NCBI RefSeq assembly: GCF_040105385.1
Contig: NZ_JBEDNQ010000010.1
Span: 268,397-332,396, forward strand
Length of the DNA: 64,000 nt
Source of the DNA: Pseudonocardia nematodicida
Lineage (GTDB): Bacteria; Actinomycetota; Actinomycetes; Mycobacteriales; Pseudonocardiaceae
Direction of reading: 5' to 3'
The first letter of the stretch is position 1; every line of letters begins with the position of its first letter. Both the position numbers and the translations under genes were made by a program. This document shows positions 26,304-35,154 of the stretch, piece after piece. The notes below the pieces were generated by a model. That model was not told the origin of the DNA and did no database searches. It saw only the letters and a list, made by a program, of their open reading frames with translations.

Positions 26304-26318
26304 ATAGCATTTTACCGC
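26304..26318. promoter_or_regulatory. Operator-like site E between GntR and enolase-family gene
   Basis: On the minus strand this reads GCGGTAAAATGCTAT, matching the GGTARAAT core of sites A to D. It lies 26 bases before the ATG at 26344 and about 100 bases from the GntR start at 26205. Confidence 0.5.
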
Positions 26319-26343
26319 TTACCTACTAGTGGAGGATTTCGCC

Positions 26344-27453
26344 ATGGGCACGATCACGGCGGTGGACGTCTACGGCTACGAGCTCACCTACGCGCACGGC
26401 GAGTACGTGATGTCGAGCGGCCGGTCGTCCACCAGCCAGAGCTCGACCCTGGTCCGGATCACCACCGAGGCCGGCGCCCACGGCTGGGGTGAGGTCTGCA
26501 CGCTGGCGGGCACCTACTGGCCCGCCTTCGCCGGCGGCGCCCGTGCGGCGCTCGCCGAGATGCTCCCCGCACTGATCGGTACCGACGCGACGAACCTCGG
26601 CACGGTGCACGCCGCGATGGACGGCATACTCATGGGCCACGGCTACGCCAAGAGCGCCGTCGACGTCGCCTGCTGGGACCTGCTCGGCAAGAAGGCCGGG
26701 CTGCCGCTGGTCGACCTGCTCGGCGGCCGCCTCCAGCAGGACTTCCCGCTCTACGAGGCCGTCCCGCTGTCCGCACCCGAGACGATGGCGGATTTCGTCA
26801 CCACCCGGTCCGCTGCGGGGATCACCTGCTTCCAGGTCAAGGTCGGCAACGACCCCGACGACGACGCGGCCCGTCTGCGGGCCGTCGCCGCGGCCGCCGC
26901 ACCGGGCACCACTCTGATCGCCGACGCGAACGGCGGCTGGACGTTGCAGCAGGCCGTCCGTGCGGCGCGGCTGATCGAGGACCTGCCCGTCCACCTGGAG
27001 CAGCCGTGCGCCCGCTTCGAGGACTGTGTCGTCGTGCGCGGGCTGACCCGGCTACCGATGGTGATGGACGAGTCCGTCCTCACCCCGGCCGACCTGCTGG
27101 CCGCCAAGACGCAGGTCGGCGCAGGATCGGTCAACCTCAAGCTCGGCCGCCTCGGCGGCCTGACCGGCGCACGGATGATGCGCGACCTCGCGGTCTCGGC
27201 CGGGATGTCATTGTCCCTGGAGGACGCGTGGGGCGGGGACGTCACTACGGCGGCCGTGTCTCACCTGGCCGCCTCGACCGCCTCGAACGACCTGCTGTCG
27301 GTCTCGTTCTTCAACGACTGGACCAACGAGCACGTCGCCGGCTACGCGCCCCGCTCGTCGAAGGGCCGCGGTGGCGCACCCACCGGTCCGGGGCTCGGTA
27401 TCGACGTCGACGCCGACCTGCTCGGCGCTCCCCTGCTCACCGTCCGCGCCTGA
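26344..27453 (+). CDS. Enolase-superfamily (MR/MLE) enzyme, candidate cis-3-hydroxyproline dehydratase or betaine epimerase
   Basis: This is a 369-residue muconate-lactonizing-subgroup protein. The catalytic-strand segment is ITCFQVKVGND, metal ligands lie in LIADANGGW (Asp), HLEQPCARFED (Glu) and VMDESVL (Asp/Glu region), and the second-strand Lys is in SVNLKLGRLGGL. ATG 26344 follows GGAGG at 8 bases. In this subgroup, FQVKVG enzymes beside proline-racemase-family genes include cis-3-hydroxy-L-proline dehydratases and 4-hydroxyproline-betaine epimerases. The next gene is the Cys/Gly racemase paralogue 22 bases downstream, supporting an imino-acid substrate. Confidence 0.8.
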   Translation: MGTITAVDVYGYELTYAHGEYVMSSGRSSTSQSSTLVRITTEAGAHGWGEVCTLAGTYWPAFAGGARAALAEMLPALIGTDATNLGTVHAAMDGILMGHGYAKSAVDVACWDLLGKKAGLPLVDLLGGRLQQDFPLYEAVPLSAPETMADFVTTRSAAGITCFQVKVGNDPDDDAARLRAVAAAAAPGTTLIADANGGWTLQQAVRAARLIEDLPVHLEQPCARFEDCVVVRGLTRLPMVMDESVLTPADLLAAKTQVGAGSVNLKLGRLGGLTGARMMRDLAVSAGMSLSLEDAWGGDVTTAAVSHLAASTASNDLLSVSFFNDWTNEHVAGYAPRSSKGRGGAPTGPGLGIDVDADLLGAPLLTVRA

Positions 27454-27474
27454 ATCACCCACCGAGGAGACACC

Positions 27475-28515
27475 ATGCGATCCCGACGCCAGTTCTCGGT
27501 CATCGACTCGCACAGCGCGGGCGCACCTGCCCGCGTCGTCGTCGCCGGCGCCCCGCGCGTCTCGGGTGCCTCGATGGCCGAGATCCGCGCCGCCTACGAG
27601 CGCGACCACGACGACGTCCGCAAGCTGCTGATGTACGAACCGCGGGGATTCTCGGAGATGTGCGGCAGCATCATCCTGCCGCCGTCCGACCCGCGGGCCG
27701 ACGTCGGGATCGTCTTCATCGAGACCGGCGGCTGGATGACGATGTGCGGGGCCGGCACGATCGGTGCCGCCACCGTGCTCGTCGAGACCGGGATGGTCCC
27801 GGCGGTGGAGCCGGTCACCACGGTCACCTTCGACACCCCGGCCGGTCTCGTCGTCGCCGAGGTGGCGGTCTCCGACGGCGCTGTGCAGGGCGTGACGATC
27901 GAGAACGTCCCCTCGTTCCTGCACACCCGCGACCTCGAGATCGAAGTCCCGGGACACGGCACGGTGATCGTGGACATCGCCTACGGCGGCAACTTCTACG
28001 TGATCGCCTCCGCGTCGGACTTCGGACTCACCGTCGATCCCGAGCACAGCTCCCGCCTCGCCGAGGTCGGGCGCCTCGTCCGCGCGGCGGCCAACAAGGC
28101 CGTCACCGTCGCGCACCCGATCGAGGGCCCAGCAGGGCCGATCCCGCTGGTGATCCTCATGGAAGACGAGCCTCGGCCCGACGGCGGACACCGCAACCTC
28201 GTCTTCTTCGGCGAGGCCGGTATCGACCGCTCACCGGGCGGCACCGGCACCTCCGCCCGAATGGCCCAACGCCACGCCCGCGGACAGCAACAAATCGGCG
28301 AGGACTACGTCCAGGAATCCATCATCGGCACCCGCTTCACCGGACGCCTCACCCGCACCGTCAACCTCGCCGGGACCACTGCCGTCGTCCCCGCCATCAC
28401 CGGACGCGCCTTCATCACCGCCACCACCACCTTCCACCTCGACCCCGACGACCCCTACCCCCACGGCTTCGGCGTCGGCTACGCCGCCGACGCACACCGG
28501 CTACAGCACGGATGA
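27475..28515 (+). CDS. Proline racemase-family protein with Cys/Gly active site (second copy)
   Basis: This is a 346-residue paralogue of 21481-22527. First active-site segment WMTMCGAGTIGAAT (Cys kept), second DRSPGGTGTSARMA (Gly at the usual Cys/Thr position). The N-terminal two thirds diverge moderately at the protein level, but the last ~280 bases are nearly identical in DNA and stand in inverted orientation to the other copy. It lies 22 bases after the enolase-family gene, with an AGGAGA ribosome site. The two genes form one transcription unit opposite the GntR gene at 25543. Confidence 0.8.
   Translation: MRSRRQFSVIDSHSAGAPARVVVAGAPRVSGASMAEIRAAYERDHDDVRKLLMYEPRGFSEMCGSIILPPSDPRADVGIVFIETGGWMTMCGAGTIGAATVLVETGMVPAVEPVTTVTFDTPAGLVVAEVAVSDGAVQGVTIENVPSFLHTRDLEIEVPGHGTVIVDIAYGGNFYVIASASDFGLTVDPEHSSRLAEVGRLVRAAANKAVTVAHPIEGPAGPIPLVILMEDEPRPDGGHRNLVFFGEAGIDRSPGGTGTSARMAQRHARGQQQIGEDYVQESIIGTRFTGRLTRTVNLAGTTAVVPAITGRAFITATTTFHLDPDDPYPHGFGVGYAADAHRLQHG
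28220..28503. repeat. Right arm of the inverted repeat
   Basis: It covers the active-site segment DRSPGGTGTSAR through the C-terminus of the second Cys/Gly racemase. It pairs with 21500-21785 in inverted orientation and carries the same strongly C-ending codons. Confidence 0.75.
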
Positions 28516-28607
28516 GAACGGACCACTGCGTTACCGGGAGGACCGGCGCTGCCGGGTGGGGAGTTACGAGGGGACTGCGGGCTGCATTCTCGGTAGTCGC
28601 ATCCGCG

Positions 28608-28808
28608 ATGCGAGGTGCTGTCCTCGTCGAGCCCGCGGGTATCCGGCACTCGGCGTTGGTCTGGTTCCCCCCGGATGCCCCGGCGATCCAGCTGTGGCTG
28701 TGCCGGCGCTGCGGGATCGAACCCGACGACGAGCGGGACGTCCGGCGCTGTCGAATCTGCGGCTCCTCCTACGCTCACGACGGGAGTCCGATCGCGCGAG
28801 ACGCGTGA
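28608..28808 (+). CDS. Putative zinc-ribbon microprotein
   Basis: This is a possible 66-residue protein with two CxxC knuckles, LWLCRRCGIEPDD and RRCRICGSSY, separated by about 13 residues, the spacing of a zinc ribbon or rubredoxin-like fold. It starts at ATG 28608 and ends 5' to a lower-GC stretch. No clear ribosome site is visible, so the paired CxxC motifs are the main support. No family assigned. Confidence 0.4.
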   Translation: MRGAVLVEPAGIRHSALVWFPPDAPAIQLWLCRRCGIEPDDERDVRRCRICGSSYAHDGSPIARDA

Positions 28809-29061
28809 GCGAGTGCGCTCAACGAAAGACTCAACGATGCGGCTATACGGCTTTAACCAGCGTCAGCGCGCTTCTAAGCGGCAAAACGCCTGCACGCCGG
28901 CTGTCCAGGGTGGGGCCGAGTCACAGCAGCGGCACGCTCGCCATCCTTCGGCAGGTACGTGTTCCATCCCCAGCTACGCGCATTCGATGAGCTCCCGTGA
29001 GACGAACTTGACGGGCCGAAGCGTCGGCGTACATGAGTCCACCTCGTTGGTCGGGCATGGG
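28809..29061. other. Intergenic, lower GC, no feature seen
   Basis: About 250 bp with lower GC than the surrounding metabolic genes. I see no coding region, repeat or RNA structure I can support. Confidence 0.5.
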
Positions 29062-30018
29062 TCAACGTAGACCTCCAGGGAGGCACCATGTTGGGGCGCA
29101 GCAGTCGCCGTAAGGTCTGGCCAACCCACACGGACATGGGTTACTCGTGGGCCAGTCGTGCCAGAGGCGCTGCCTCTCCTCTATCGAAAAAACAAGATCC
29201 CGATCTGAGAGCATACGAGACTCGGAGAGTTCCCCAGGAATCACCCGCCAACCCGCTTCCCGAACATTTAGATCTTCGGTCACAATGCGCAAACCGTCCT
29301 GCCTGCTTCGGACCATCCCTGGCCATCCCCGTAAGACGAGAGTCCATGACCAGCCAGCCATCATTAGGTCAAACGCCGTCAGGCCGGGGCGGACTGTCCA
29401 GACGTAGTCTGCTAGGGCTCGAGGATTTGCGCCAATAATTCTGGTAGAAAGCCACTTCGTGGCGAACATAGGATGGCTTAACTCGCTGAAGTCGTCCGTC
29501 AGCAATCTGCGGCGAAGCCCAGCGACTAAGCTAGCATCAAGGTCGACTCCCGCCCACTGCAAGCTGGGTGCGAAGTGACCCTTGAGAAGGACGCCAGCGA
29601 CGGCTCGTCGTATCAGCTTTGGATTTGCGCCGTCAACAATTGGCCCGCTGCGCACGGAAATTCCCGCAGTCGCCAGCTCGCTCCTACTGCCGCATGAGAT
29701 CGTCGCAAGGTACCCCTCGGCACGCCCCAGCCATTGCTCACAGGTCGCACACAGCAGGTAGTGCTTCACTGAGTCCTGTTCTGCAACCTCGACTCCGAGA
29801 CTCGCTATATGCCCGTGCAACCCGCCTTCGGCCTTCATCCACTTCGCGCTCCAACGAGGCATGATATGACTTAATTGAAGGCGATCGACCTTCTGACACA
29901 AGCAACACTTAGCGATAACGATCTGCCCACGACGGTCACCGCCCTCAACTACCGTCGATGGTGGACCTTCAATAACTCTAAGACGAGCCCGTTCGACGTC
30001 GGCACGGCCGGTACTCAC
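29062..30018 (-). CDS. HNH-like zinc protein with C-terminal SEC-C-like motif
   Basis: This is a 318-residue protein. The N-terminal half has CCLCQKVDRLQLSHIMPRW and, about 55 residues later, LLCATCEQWLGRAEGY. This arrangement, two Cys pairs around a Ser-His-Ile-x-Pro, is seen in an uncharacterised HNH-like family. The middle is Trp-rich without known domains. The C-terminus NPCPCGLARPYGDCC matches the SEC-C zinc motif found on SecA and many accessory proteins. GTG 30018 is the likely start. Lower GC than its neighbours and isolation from metabolic operons suggest acquired DNA. Nuclease activity is possible but not shown. Confidence 0.6.
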   Translation of the reverse strand: MSTGRADVERARLRVIEGPPSTVVEGGDRRGQIVIAKCCLCQKVDRLQLSHIMPRWSAKWMKAEGGLHGHIASLGVEVAEQDSVKHYLLCATCEQWLGRAEGYLATISCGSRSELATAGISVRSGPIVDGANPKLIRRAVAGVLLKGHFAPSLQWAGVDLDASLVAGLRRRLLTDDFSELSHPMFATKWLSTRIIGANPRALADYVWTVRPGLTAFDLMMAGWSWTLVLRGWPGMVRSRQDGLRIVTEDLNVREAGWRVIPGELSESRMLSDRDLVFSIEERQRLWHDWPTSNPCPCGLARPYGDCCAPTWCLPGGLR

Positions 30019-30460
30019 CTTCTAATTGTCGCACGTCTCCCGCGTTCCAGTAGAGGCACCTTCGCCGCTTGAAGCCTGTTGGTCCCTTGCGGTTTCGGAT
30101 CCGCCTCCTTGGAGACCAAGGGACAGTCGAGCAACTGCTTACAAGTCCGTCCACGACGGTCACACCGTGCTCTAACCAGCCGATCCGCGCACGCGTCCGG
30201 TCCCACGGTGCACGCCGAGGATCGCCGTGCGCACCACGAGTAGGTCACGCGGTGCGCTCGGCGCCTCGAAGCAGTTGGCATTTCCGGTGGACGGATCGGC
30301 TGCCGAACGATTCCGCATGCTTGTCGCCATCCGTTTGGCGCGGTCGCTATACGCGTGTGTGACACCCCGGCTCGCAGCCGGACGGCGCACGCCGCGCACG
30401 GCACATGCCGATCTTCCTGGCGAGGCGCCTCGGACCCCTTGAGCGCAGACGGGGAGCCAC
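30019..30460. other. Intergenic, no gene recognised
   Basis: About 440 bp upstream of the DapA-like gene. No frame looks protein-like and no RNA gene is seen. The promoter of 30474 lies at its right edge. Confidence 0.5.
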
Positions 30461-30480
30461 ATACCGTATCTGTATGTCGT
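30461..30480 (+). promoter_or_regulatory. Operator-like ATACnGTAT site overlapping the start of the DapA-like gene
   Basis: ATACCGTATCTGTATGTCGT covers a palindromic ATAC-C-GTAT and the ATG at 30474. A matching ATACGGTATCTACAT lies at 32152 upstream of the enolase-family gene, with the GntR gene between. The position suggests a short or leaderless transcript repressed by that GntR. Confidence 0.55.
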
Positions 30481-31409
30481 ACAGGGATAAGGACTTTGAT
30501 CGATCACCCCCGGCTCGGCACGAGCTGGCCCGCGGGATATGGGGCCTGCTGGCGAGCCCCTTCCTCGCGGACGGTTCCTTCGACGAACCGTCGCTGCGAC
30601 GCCTGGTCCAGAGCTACACCCGGCTCGACCTGGCGGGCATGACCGTGCTGGGGGTCTTCGGAGAGGCGGCCGACCTGACCCCCGGGGAACGTCGGCGCGC
30701 CGTCGAGATCGTCCGGGAGGTCGCTGCGTCCTCGGCGCTCGTGGTCGGGGTGACCAGCCTCGACACCGGCGAGGCGATCGAGGAGATCGGCAACGTCGCC
30801 GACGCCGGCGGCGAGGCGATCGACAGCTATCTCGTCCAGATCAACAGCACCGAGCCCGACGTCGTGATCGACCACTACCGGCGGATCCACGAAGCCACCG
30901 GCGCCCGGATCGTCATGCAGGACTACCCGGCGATCAGCGGCATCCACCTCGGACAGGAGGAACTGCTCGCGATCACGCAGGGCTGCGCCGCGGTGTCGGC
31001 CGTGAAACTGGAGTCGGTACCGACACCGACCAAGGTCGCGTACCTCTCGGCCCGCACGTCCGTGCCGGTGTTCGGCGGCCTCGGCGGCAGCTACTTGATC
31101 GACGAGCTGGCCGCCGGCGCGGCCGGCGCGATGACCGGCTTCACCGCACCGGAGGGCCTCGTCGCCTGCTGGAACGCCTACCGCGACGGAGGGTTCGACG
31201 CGGCCGCCGAGGCGTTCGCCCCCTACCTGCCGCTGGTCAACTTCGAGTTCCAGCCCGGACTCGCCCGACTGATCCGGAAGGAAGGATTCCGCGCCCGCGG
31301 CCTGTTCACCACCTCGACGTCGCGGACGCCGGTCGCCTCACCGCCGCCGGACATCGCCGAGCAGGCCGTCAGGCATATGATGCGACTGCCCGCCCTGCCG
31401 CTGCCCTGA
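30474..31409 (+). CDS. DapA-family (DHDPS/NAL) aldolase or dehydratase
   Basis: This is a 311-residue class I aldolase-fold protein. It has GVFGEAADLTPGERRR in the loop region, the conserved Tyr in IVMQDYPAISG, and the probable Schiff-base Lys in VSAVKLESVPTP, then GGLGGSYLIDEL. It acts on a 2-keto-3-deoxy sugar acid or similar compound; the substrate is not readable. Its 3' end overlaps the convergent GntR gene by 41 bases. Together with the enolase-family enzyme at 32215 it likely forms a dehydratase-aldolase pair. Confidence 0.78.
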   Translation: MSYRDKDFDRSPPARHELARGIWGLLASPFLADGSFDEPSLRRLVQSYTRLDLAGMTVLGVFGEAADLTPGERRRAVEIVREVAASSALVVGVTSLDTGEAIEEIGNVADAGGEAIDSYLVQINSTEPDVVIDHYRRIHEATGARIVMQDYPAISGIHLGQEELLAITQGCAAVSAVKLESVPTPTKVAYLSARTSVPVFGGLGGSYLIDELAAGAAGAMTGFTAPEGLVACWNAYRDGGFDAAAEAFAPYLPLVNFEFQPGLARLIRKEGFRARGLFTTSTSRTPVASPPPDIAEQAVRHMMRLPALPLP

Positions 31410-32055
31410 ACCCGTCCTCGACGAGGGCCTGGACCTTCGACAGGTGAAGCCTGAGAGTGCGTTCCGCCGCGTCCGGGTCGTGGACCGTCACGGCCTCGGC
31501 GATCCGGACGTGGTGGCCGGCGCACTCGCGCGAGTTGTCGACCTGAGGGGCGTCTCGTCGCCGCAACGTGTTCGCCAGGTCGACGTAGTCCGCGACGACG
31601 TTGGCGAGCCGAGGATTGTGGGTCGCCGACGCGATGGCGAGGTGGAAGGTCCGGTCGAGCGCCCGGAACGCCGGCCGGTCTCCCTGCCCCACCGCGTCCA
31701 ACGACTCCTGCGCGAGCCGGGCCACCTCATCGGCTTCCGCCTCCGTCCTCCGCTCCGCGGCCAGCCGGACGGCTTGGGCCTCCAAGGCGATGCGCACCTC
31801 GTAGGCCGACCGGATCGACTCCAGCGAGGGCGACACCACGTTGAGGCCGCGCCGTCCCTCCGGGACCACGAACCCGACGTAAGCCAGCCGGACGAGCGCC
31901 TCGCGGACCGGGGTTTTGCTCACCGCGAGCTGCTCGGCGAGGCCCGCCTCGGTGACCGCGGCACCCGGGGAGAGCTCGGAGGCGACGATCGCCTCCCGGA
32001 TCCGCGTGTAGACCGTCTCGGTCAGTCGCTGCGGTCGTTCCGGAATCGGCTGCAC
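31369..32055 (-). CDS. GntR-family (FCD) transcriptional regulator
   Basis: This is a 228-residue FadR-type regulator with HTH EAGLAEQLAVSKTPVREALV near residues 37-56 and an FCD domain with DRTFHLAIASATHN, RLANVVADYVDLA and HHVRIAEAVTVHD. It sits between two target promoters that share ATACnGTAT (30461 and 32152) and is transcribed against the DapA-like gene, overlapping its 3' end by 41 bases. It probably represses both catabolic units in the absence of the acid-sugar inducer. Confidence 0.85.
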   Translation of the reverse strand: MQPIPERPQRLTETVYTRIREAIVASELSPGAAVTEAGLAEQLAVSKTPVREALVRLAYVGFVVPEGRRGLNVVSPSLESIRSAYEVRIALEAQAVRLAAERRTEAEADEVARLAQESLDAVGQGDRPAFRALDRTFHLAIASATHNPRLANVVADYVDLANTLRRRDAPQVDNSRECAGHHVRIAEAVTVHDPDAAERTLRLHLSKVQALVEDGFRAAAGRAVASYA

Positions 32056-32151
32056 TGCTCCTCCTGAGCCGGCGGACTGGTCGGTGGACCACCGAGTGTA
32101 GGCGGGGGCTTGGCCTCATCGTATCTCGTATGTAGAGTCGGCAAGTGTCGT

Positions 32152-32166
32152 ATACGGTATCTACAT
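32152..32166 (+). promoter_or_regulatory. Operator-like ATACnGTAT site upstream of enolase-family operon
   Basis: ATACGGTATCTACAT, containing the palindrome ATAC-G-GTAT, lies about 50 bases before the ATG at 32215 and repeats the pattern at 30461. A related CGTATCTCGTATG tract is found 30 bases upstream. Divergent from the GntR gene at 32055. Confidence 0.55.
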
Positions 32167-32214
32167 CTCGAAGCACTCCGCGATCACCACGGAGGCCGGG
32201 AGGAGCGAGCCGAA

Positions 32215-33321
32215 ATGATCATCACGAAGGTCCGGGCGCATCACCTGCGCGGAATCCCGATGCAGTCGCCCCCGTTCCGCGAGAAACCGGACCGCACGCG
32301 GGCCCTGCTGATCGAGGTCGGCACGGACGAGGGCCTCACCGGCTGGGGCATCCACGGCTACGCCCACAAGTCGATCGTGTCCTTCGTCAACGAGTACGTG
32401 GCCCCGCTCGTCGTCGGCCAGGACCCGTTGCGCCCGGCCCGGATCCAGAACGCGATCCGGGCGAACCTGACCGTCCGGCACCTCGGCGCCACGCTGACCA
32501 ACGCCCTGTCCGGGATCGACGTCGCCCTCTGGGACATCAAGGGCCAGTCCACCGGCCTGTCGGTGCACACCCTGCTCGGCGGCGCCCACGACCGGATCCC
32601 GGTCTACATCACCCACGGGGCGGCCTACGACGACGCCCCGGTCTACTCCGTGGACGAGCTCGCCCGGGAGGCGAAGCACCTCGTCGAGCTGGGCAACACC
32701 CACATCAAGAACACGGTCGGCCGGCAGGCGGTCCCCGACCCCGACGACGACTACGTCCGGATGGCCGCCATCCGGGAGGCGGTCGGCCCTGACGTGCAGA
32801 TCGCCATGGACGGCAACTGCCGGATGACGCTGCCACAGACGGTCCGGCTGTGCCGGCTCACCGAGGAGCTGAACATCTCGTTCCTCGAGGAGCCGATCCT
32901 GCACAACGACCCGGACCTGCTGCGGCGGCTGCGTTCGCAGACCACGATCCCGATCGCCGCCGGGGCAAACCACCTGCACTCCGCCAAGGACCTGCTGGTC
33001 GCCGAGGCGGTCGACATCATCCAGCCCAACGTCTGCAACGACGCCGGCTACACCGCCGGACTGGGCATCGCCGAGCTGGCCGAGGCGTTCAACGTCCCGC
33101 TCGGCCACGGCAACGGCAGCGGCCCGCACAACGTCGCGCTCCAGGCGGGCGTCCGTAACGGGAAGATCATCGAATACCACTTCCACAAGTGGATGGCCTA
33201 CAACGCGATCTTCGAGAGCACGCCGCAGCCGGAGAACGGCTTCCTCACCCCGTCCAGCGAACCCGGGACCGGCCTGCGCCCCCGCGACGGCCTGGTCGCC
33301 GAGTACGAAGTGGACGTCTGA
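32215..33321 (+). CDS. Enolase-superfamily (MR/MLE) acid-sugar dehydratase
   Basis: This is a 368-residue enzyme. Capping-domain motif TGWGIHGYAHKS, barrel strand NTHIKNTVG, metal ligands AMDGNCR (Asp) and SFLEEPILHND (Glu). The third-ligand strand reads IPIAAGANHLHS, lacking the usual GE; Asn at that place occurs in glucarate-dehydratase-type enzymes. A catalytic His follows in PLGHGNGSGPH. It probably dehydrates a sugar acid to a 2-keto-3-deoxy acid for the FAH-family and SDR enzymes downstream. GGAGGAG precedes the ATG. Confidence 0.8.
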   Translation: MIITKVRAHHLRGIPMQSPPFREKPDRTRALLIEVGTDEGLTGWGIHGYAHKSIVSFVNEYVAPLVVGQDPLRPARIQNAIRANLTVRHLGATLTNALSGIDVALWDIKGQSTGLSVHTLLGGAHDRIPVYITHGAAYDDAPVYSVDELAREAKHLVELGNTHIKNTVGRQAVPDPDDDYVRMAAIREAVGPDVQIAMDGNCRMTLPQTVRLCRLTEELNISFLEEPILHNDPDLLRRLRSQTTIPIAAGANHLHSAKDLLVAEAVDIIQPNVCNDAGYTAGLGIAELAEAFNVPLGHGNGSGPHNVALQAGVRNGKIIEYHFHKWMAYNAIFESTPQPENGFLTPSSEPGTGLRPRDGLVAEYEVDV

Positions 33322-33381
33322 CCCGGACCCTCCCCGCCGGCGCCCCGTCGGAGCCGGCCGCGTCCTCCCGAGAGGAACCCC

Positions 33382-35154
33382 ATGGGCAACGAAGCCCCGA
33401 CCGCGGTGATGGATCGTCCACCGGTCCCGCCCGCGGCCGCCACCGGCACCCGCCGATCGCGGATCACGCCGATCCGCGTGCTGTTCGCCGTCAGCATCGC
33501 GCTGCTGCTGTACTTCGTCGCGTTCCCGCTCGCCGGGATGCTCGCCCAGAGCCTGCGCGGCGAGGACGGCGGCCTGACACTCGGCGGGTACGCCGAGTTC
33601 TTCACTAGCGAGCGACTGCTGCGCGCCACGTGGAACACGCTGCTGGTCTCCACCGCGACCGGGATCGGCAGCGTCCTGATCGCCACCCCGCTCGCCTTCG
33701 GCGTGGCGCGCACCAACATGTGGGGCAAGCGCCTCGTCCGCCTCGCGGTCATCATCTGCTTCGCCAGCCCGCCGTTTCTGATGACGCTGGCCTACATCTT
33801 CATCGCCGGCCCGAACGCCGGATACCTCAACGTCTTCCTGCGGTGGCTGCTCTCCAGCACCGCGACCGAAGGCCCGATCAACATCTTCTCCCTCGGCGGC
33901 TTCGTGCTCCTGGCGCTGCCCAACACGATCGCCCTGGTCTTCATCATCATGCTGCCGGGCTTCGCCAACATGGACTCCTCCCAGGAGGAGGCCAGCCGCA
34001 TCGCCGGCGCGGGACCGCTGGAGACGATCTGGCGGGTCAGCCTGCCCAGCATGTACTCGGGGATGATGGCCGGCGGTCTGCTGTCCTTCAGTAACGCGCT
34101 CGCCATGTTCGCCACCCCGCAGATCCTCGGCATCGACGTGCTGACCGTGTCCATGCGACGGTCGATCCTCACCGACGGCGATTTCCGGCTCGCGGCCACG
34201 ATCGCCGCGGTGTCGGCCGTGCTGTCGATGAGTGTGCTGTTCCTCTACCGGCGCAGCATCCGCGCCGGCGCCAAGTTTCAGACGATCACCGGCAAGGGCA
34301 TGCGGGTCGGACTGCTCGACGTCGGGCGCGGCCGGCATCTGTTCGGCGCCGTCGGACTCCTCTACGTCCTGCTCGGCGCGCTGGTCCCCTACACCCTGAT
34401 GGTCGGGATCTCCTTCATGCGCATCCCGACCGACGGCTTCGCGCCGTCGAACCTCACGCTGGACCACTACGCCTTCGTCCTCGGCGACGAAGTGATCCAA
34501 CTGGCGCTGTTCAACAGCCTGGTGCTCGGGTTGTCGGCGGCGACGGTGATCGCCGTGCTGGGATTCCTCCTCGCCTTCATCATCACCCGTACCGACATCC
34601 GGGGACGCGCCTTCCTCGACTACCTGACCGTGATACCGGTCGGTATCGCCGGCACCGCGTTCGCCGTCGGTGTGATCGTGTCCAACCTGGAGACCCCCGC
34701 CCGTGCGCTGGGTCTCTACGCGACCCTCTCGATCCTGCTGATCGCCTACATCGGCCGCTACATCCCGTTCGGCGTGCGCACCGCACAGGTGGCGTTGCTA
34801 CAGGTGTCGAAAGACCTGTCAGAGGCGTCCCGGGTCACCGGCGCGAGCCAACTGCGGACGCTGTGGCACATCACGCTGCCACTGGTGCGCGGCGGGATCA
34901 TCTACGCCTGGATCCTCGGGTTCGTGCAGGCCTTCGCCGAGATCAGCGCGTCGGCGATCCTCTCCGGACCGACCACCCAGGTCGCCGCGACCGCGCTGCT
35001 CGGCCTCTGGCAGGGCACCGACGGACTGCAGCGCGCGAGCGCGCTCGGCGTCGTGATGTTCCTGCTCACCCTGGCCCTGGTCGCCGCCGCCCAGCGGCTC
35101 GGCGGTCAAGCCGTCGTCCCGGACAGCCCCTCCGGCCGGAAGGACCCCGCATGA
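33382..35154 (+). CDS. ABC transporter permease, fused two-domain iron(III)/polyamine type
   Basis: This is a 590-residue membrane protein with about 12 helices and two permease domains, the FbpB/ThiP layout. Each half has an EAA-like loop: EEASRIAGAGPLETIWRVSL in the first half and LSEASRVTGASQLRTLWHITLP in the second. It transports the substrate bound by the next gene product. Its stop overlaps the binding-protein start (ATGA). Confidence 0.87.
   Translation: MGNEAPTAVMDRPPVPPAAATGTRRSRITPIRVLFAVSIALLLYFVAFPLAGMLAQSLRGEDGGLTLGGYAEFFTSERLLRATWNTLLVSTATGIGSVLIATPLAFGVARTNMWGKRLVRLAVIICFASPPFLMTLAYIFIAGPNAGYLNVFLRWLLSSTATEGPINIFSLGGFVLLALPNTIALVFIIMLPGFANMDSSQEEASRIAGAGPLETIWRVSLPSMYSGMMAGGLLSFSNALAMFATPQILGIDVLTVSMRRSILTDGDFRLAATIAAVSAVLSMSVLFLYRRSIRAGAKFQTITGKGMRVGLLDVGRGRHLFGAVGLLYVLLGALVPYTLMVGISFMRIPTDGFAPSNLTLDHYAFVLGDEVIQLALFNSLVLGLSAATVIAVLGFLLAFIITRTDIRGRAFLDYLTVIPVGIAGTAFAVGVIVSNLETPARALGLYATLSILLIAYIGRYIPFGVRTAQVALLQVSKDLSEASRVTGASQLRTLWHITLPLVRGGIIYAWILGFVQAFAEISASAILSGPTTQVAATALLGLWQGTDGLQRASALGVVMFLLTLALVAAAQRLGGQAVVPDSPSGRKDPA

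Noticed and set aside
32161..34500. Very long minus-strand open frame opposite the enolase and permease genes
   Set aside because: Composition is that of an antisense shadow in high-GC DNA (Asp/Gly/Arg-rich, no domains); plus-strand genes are clear.
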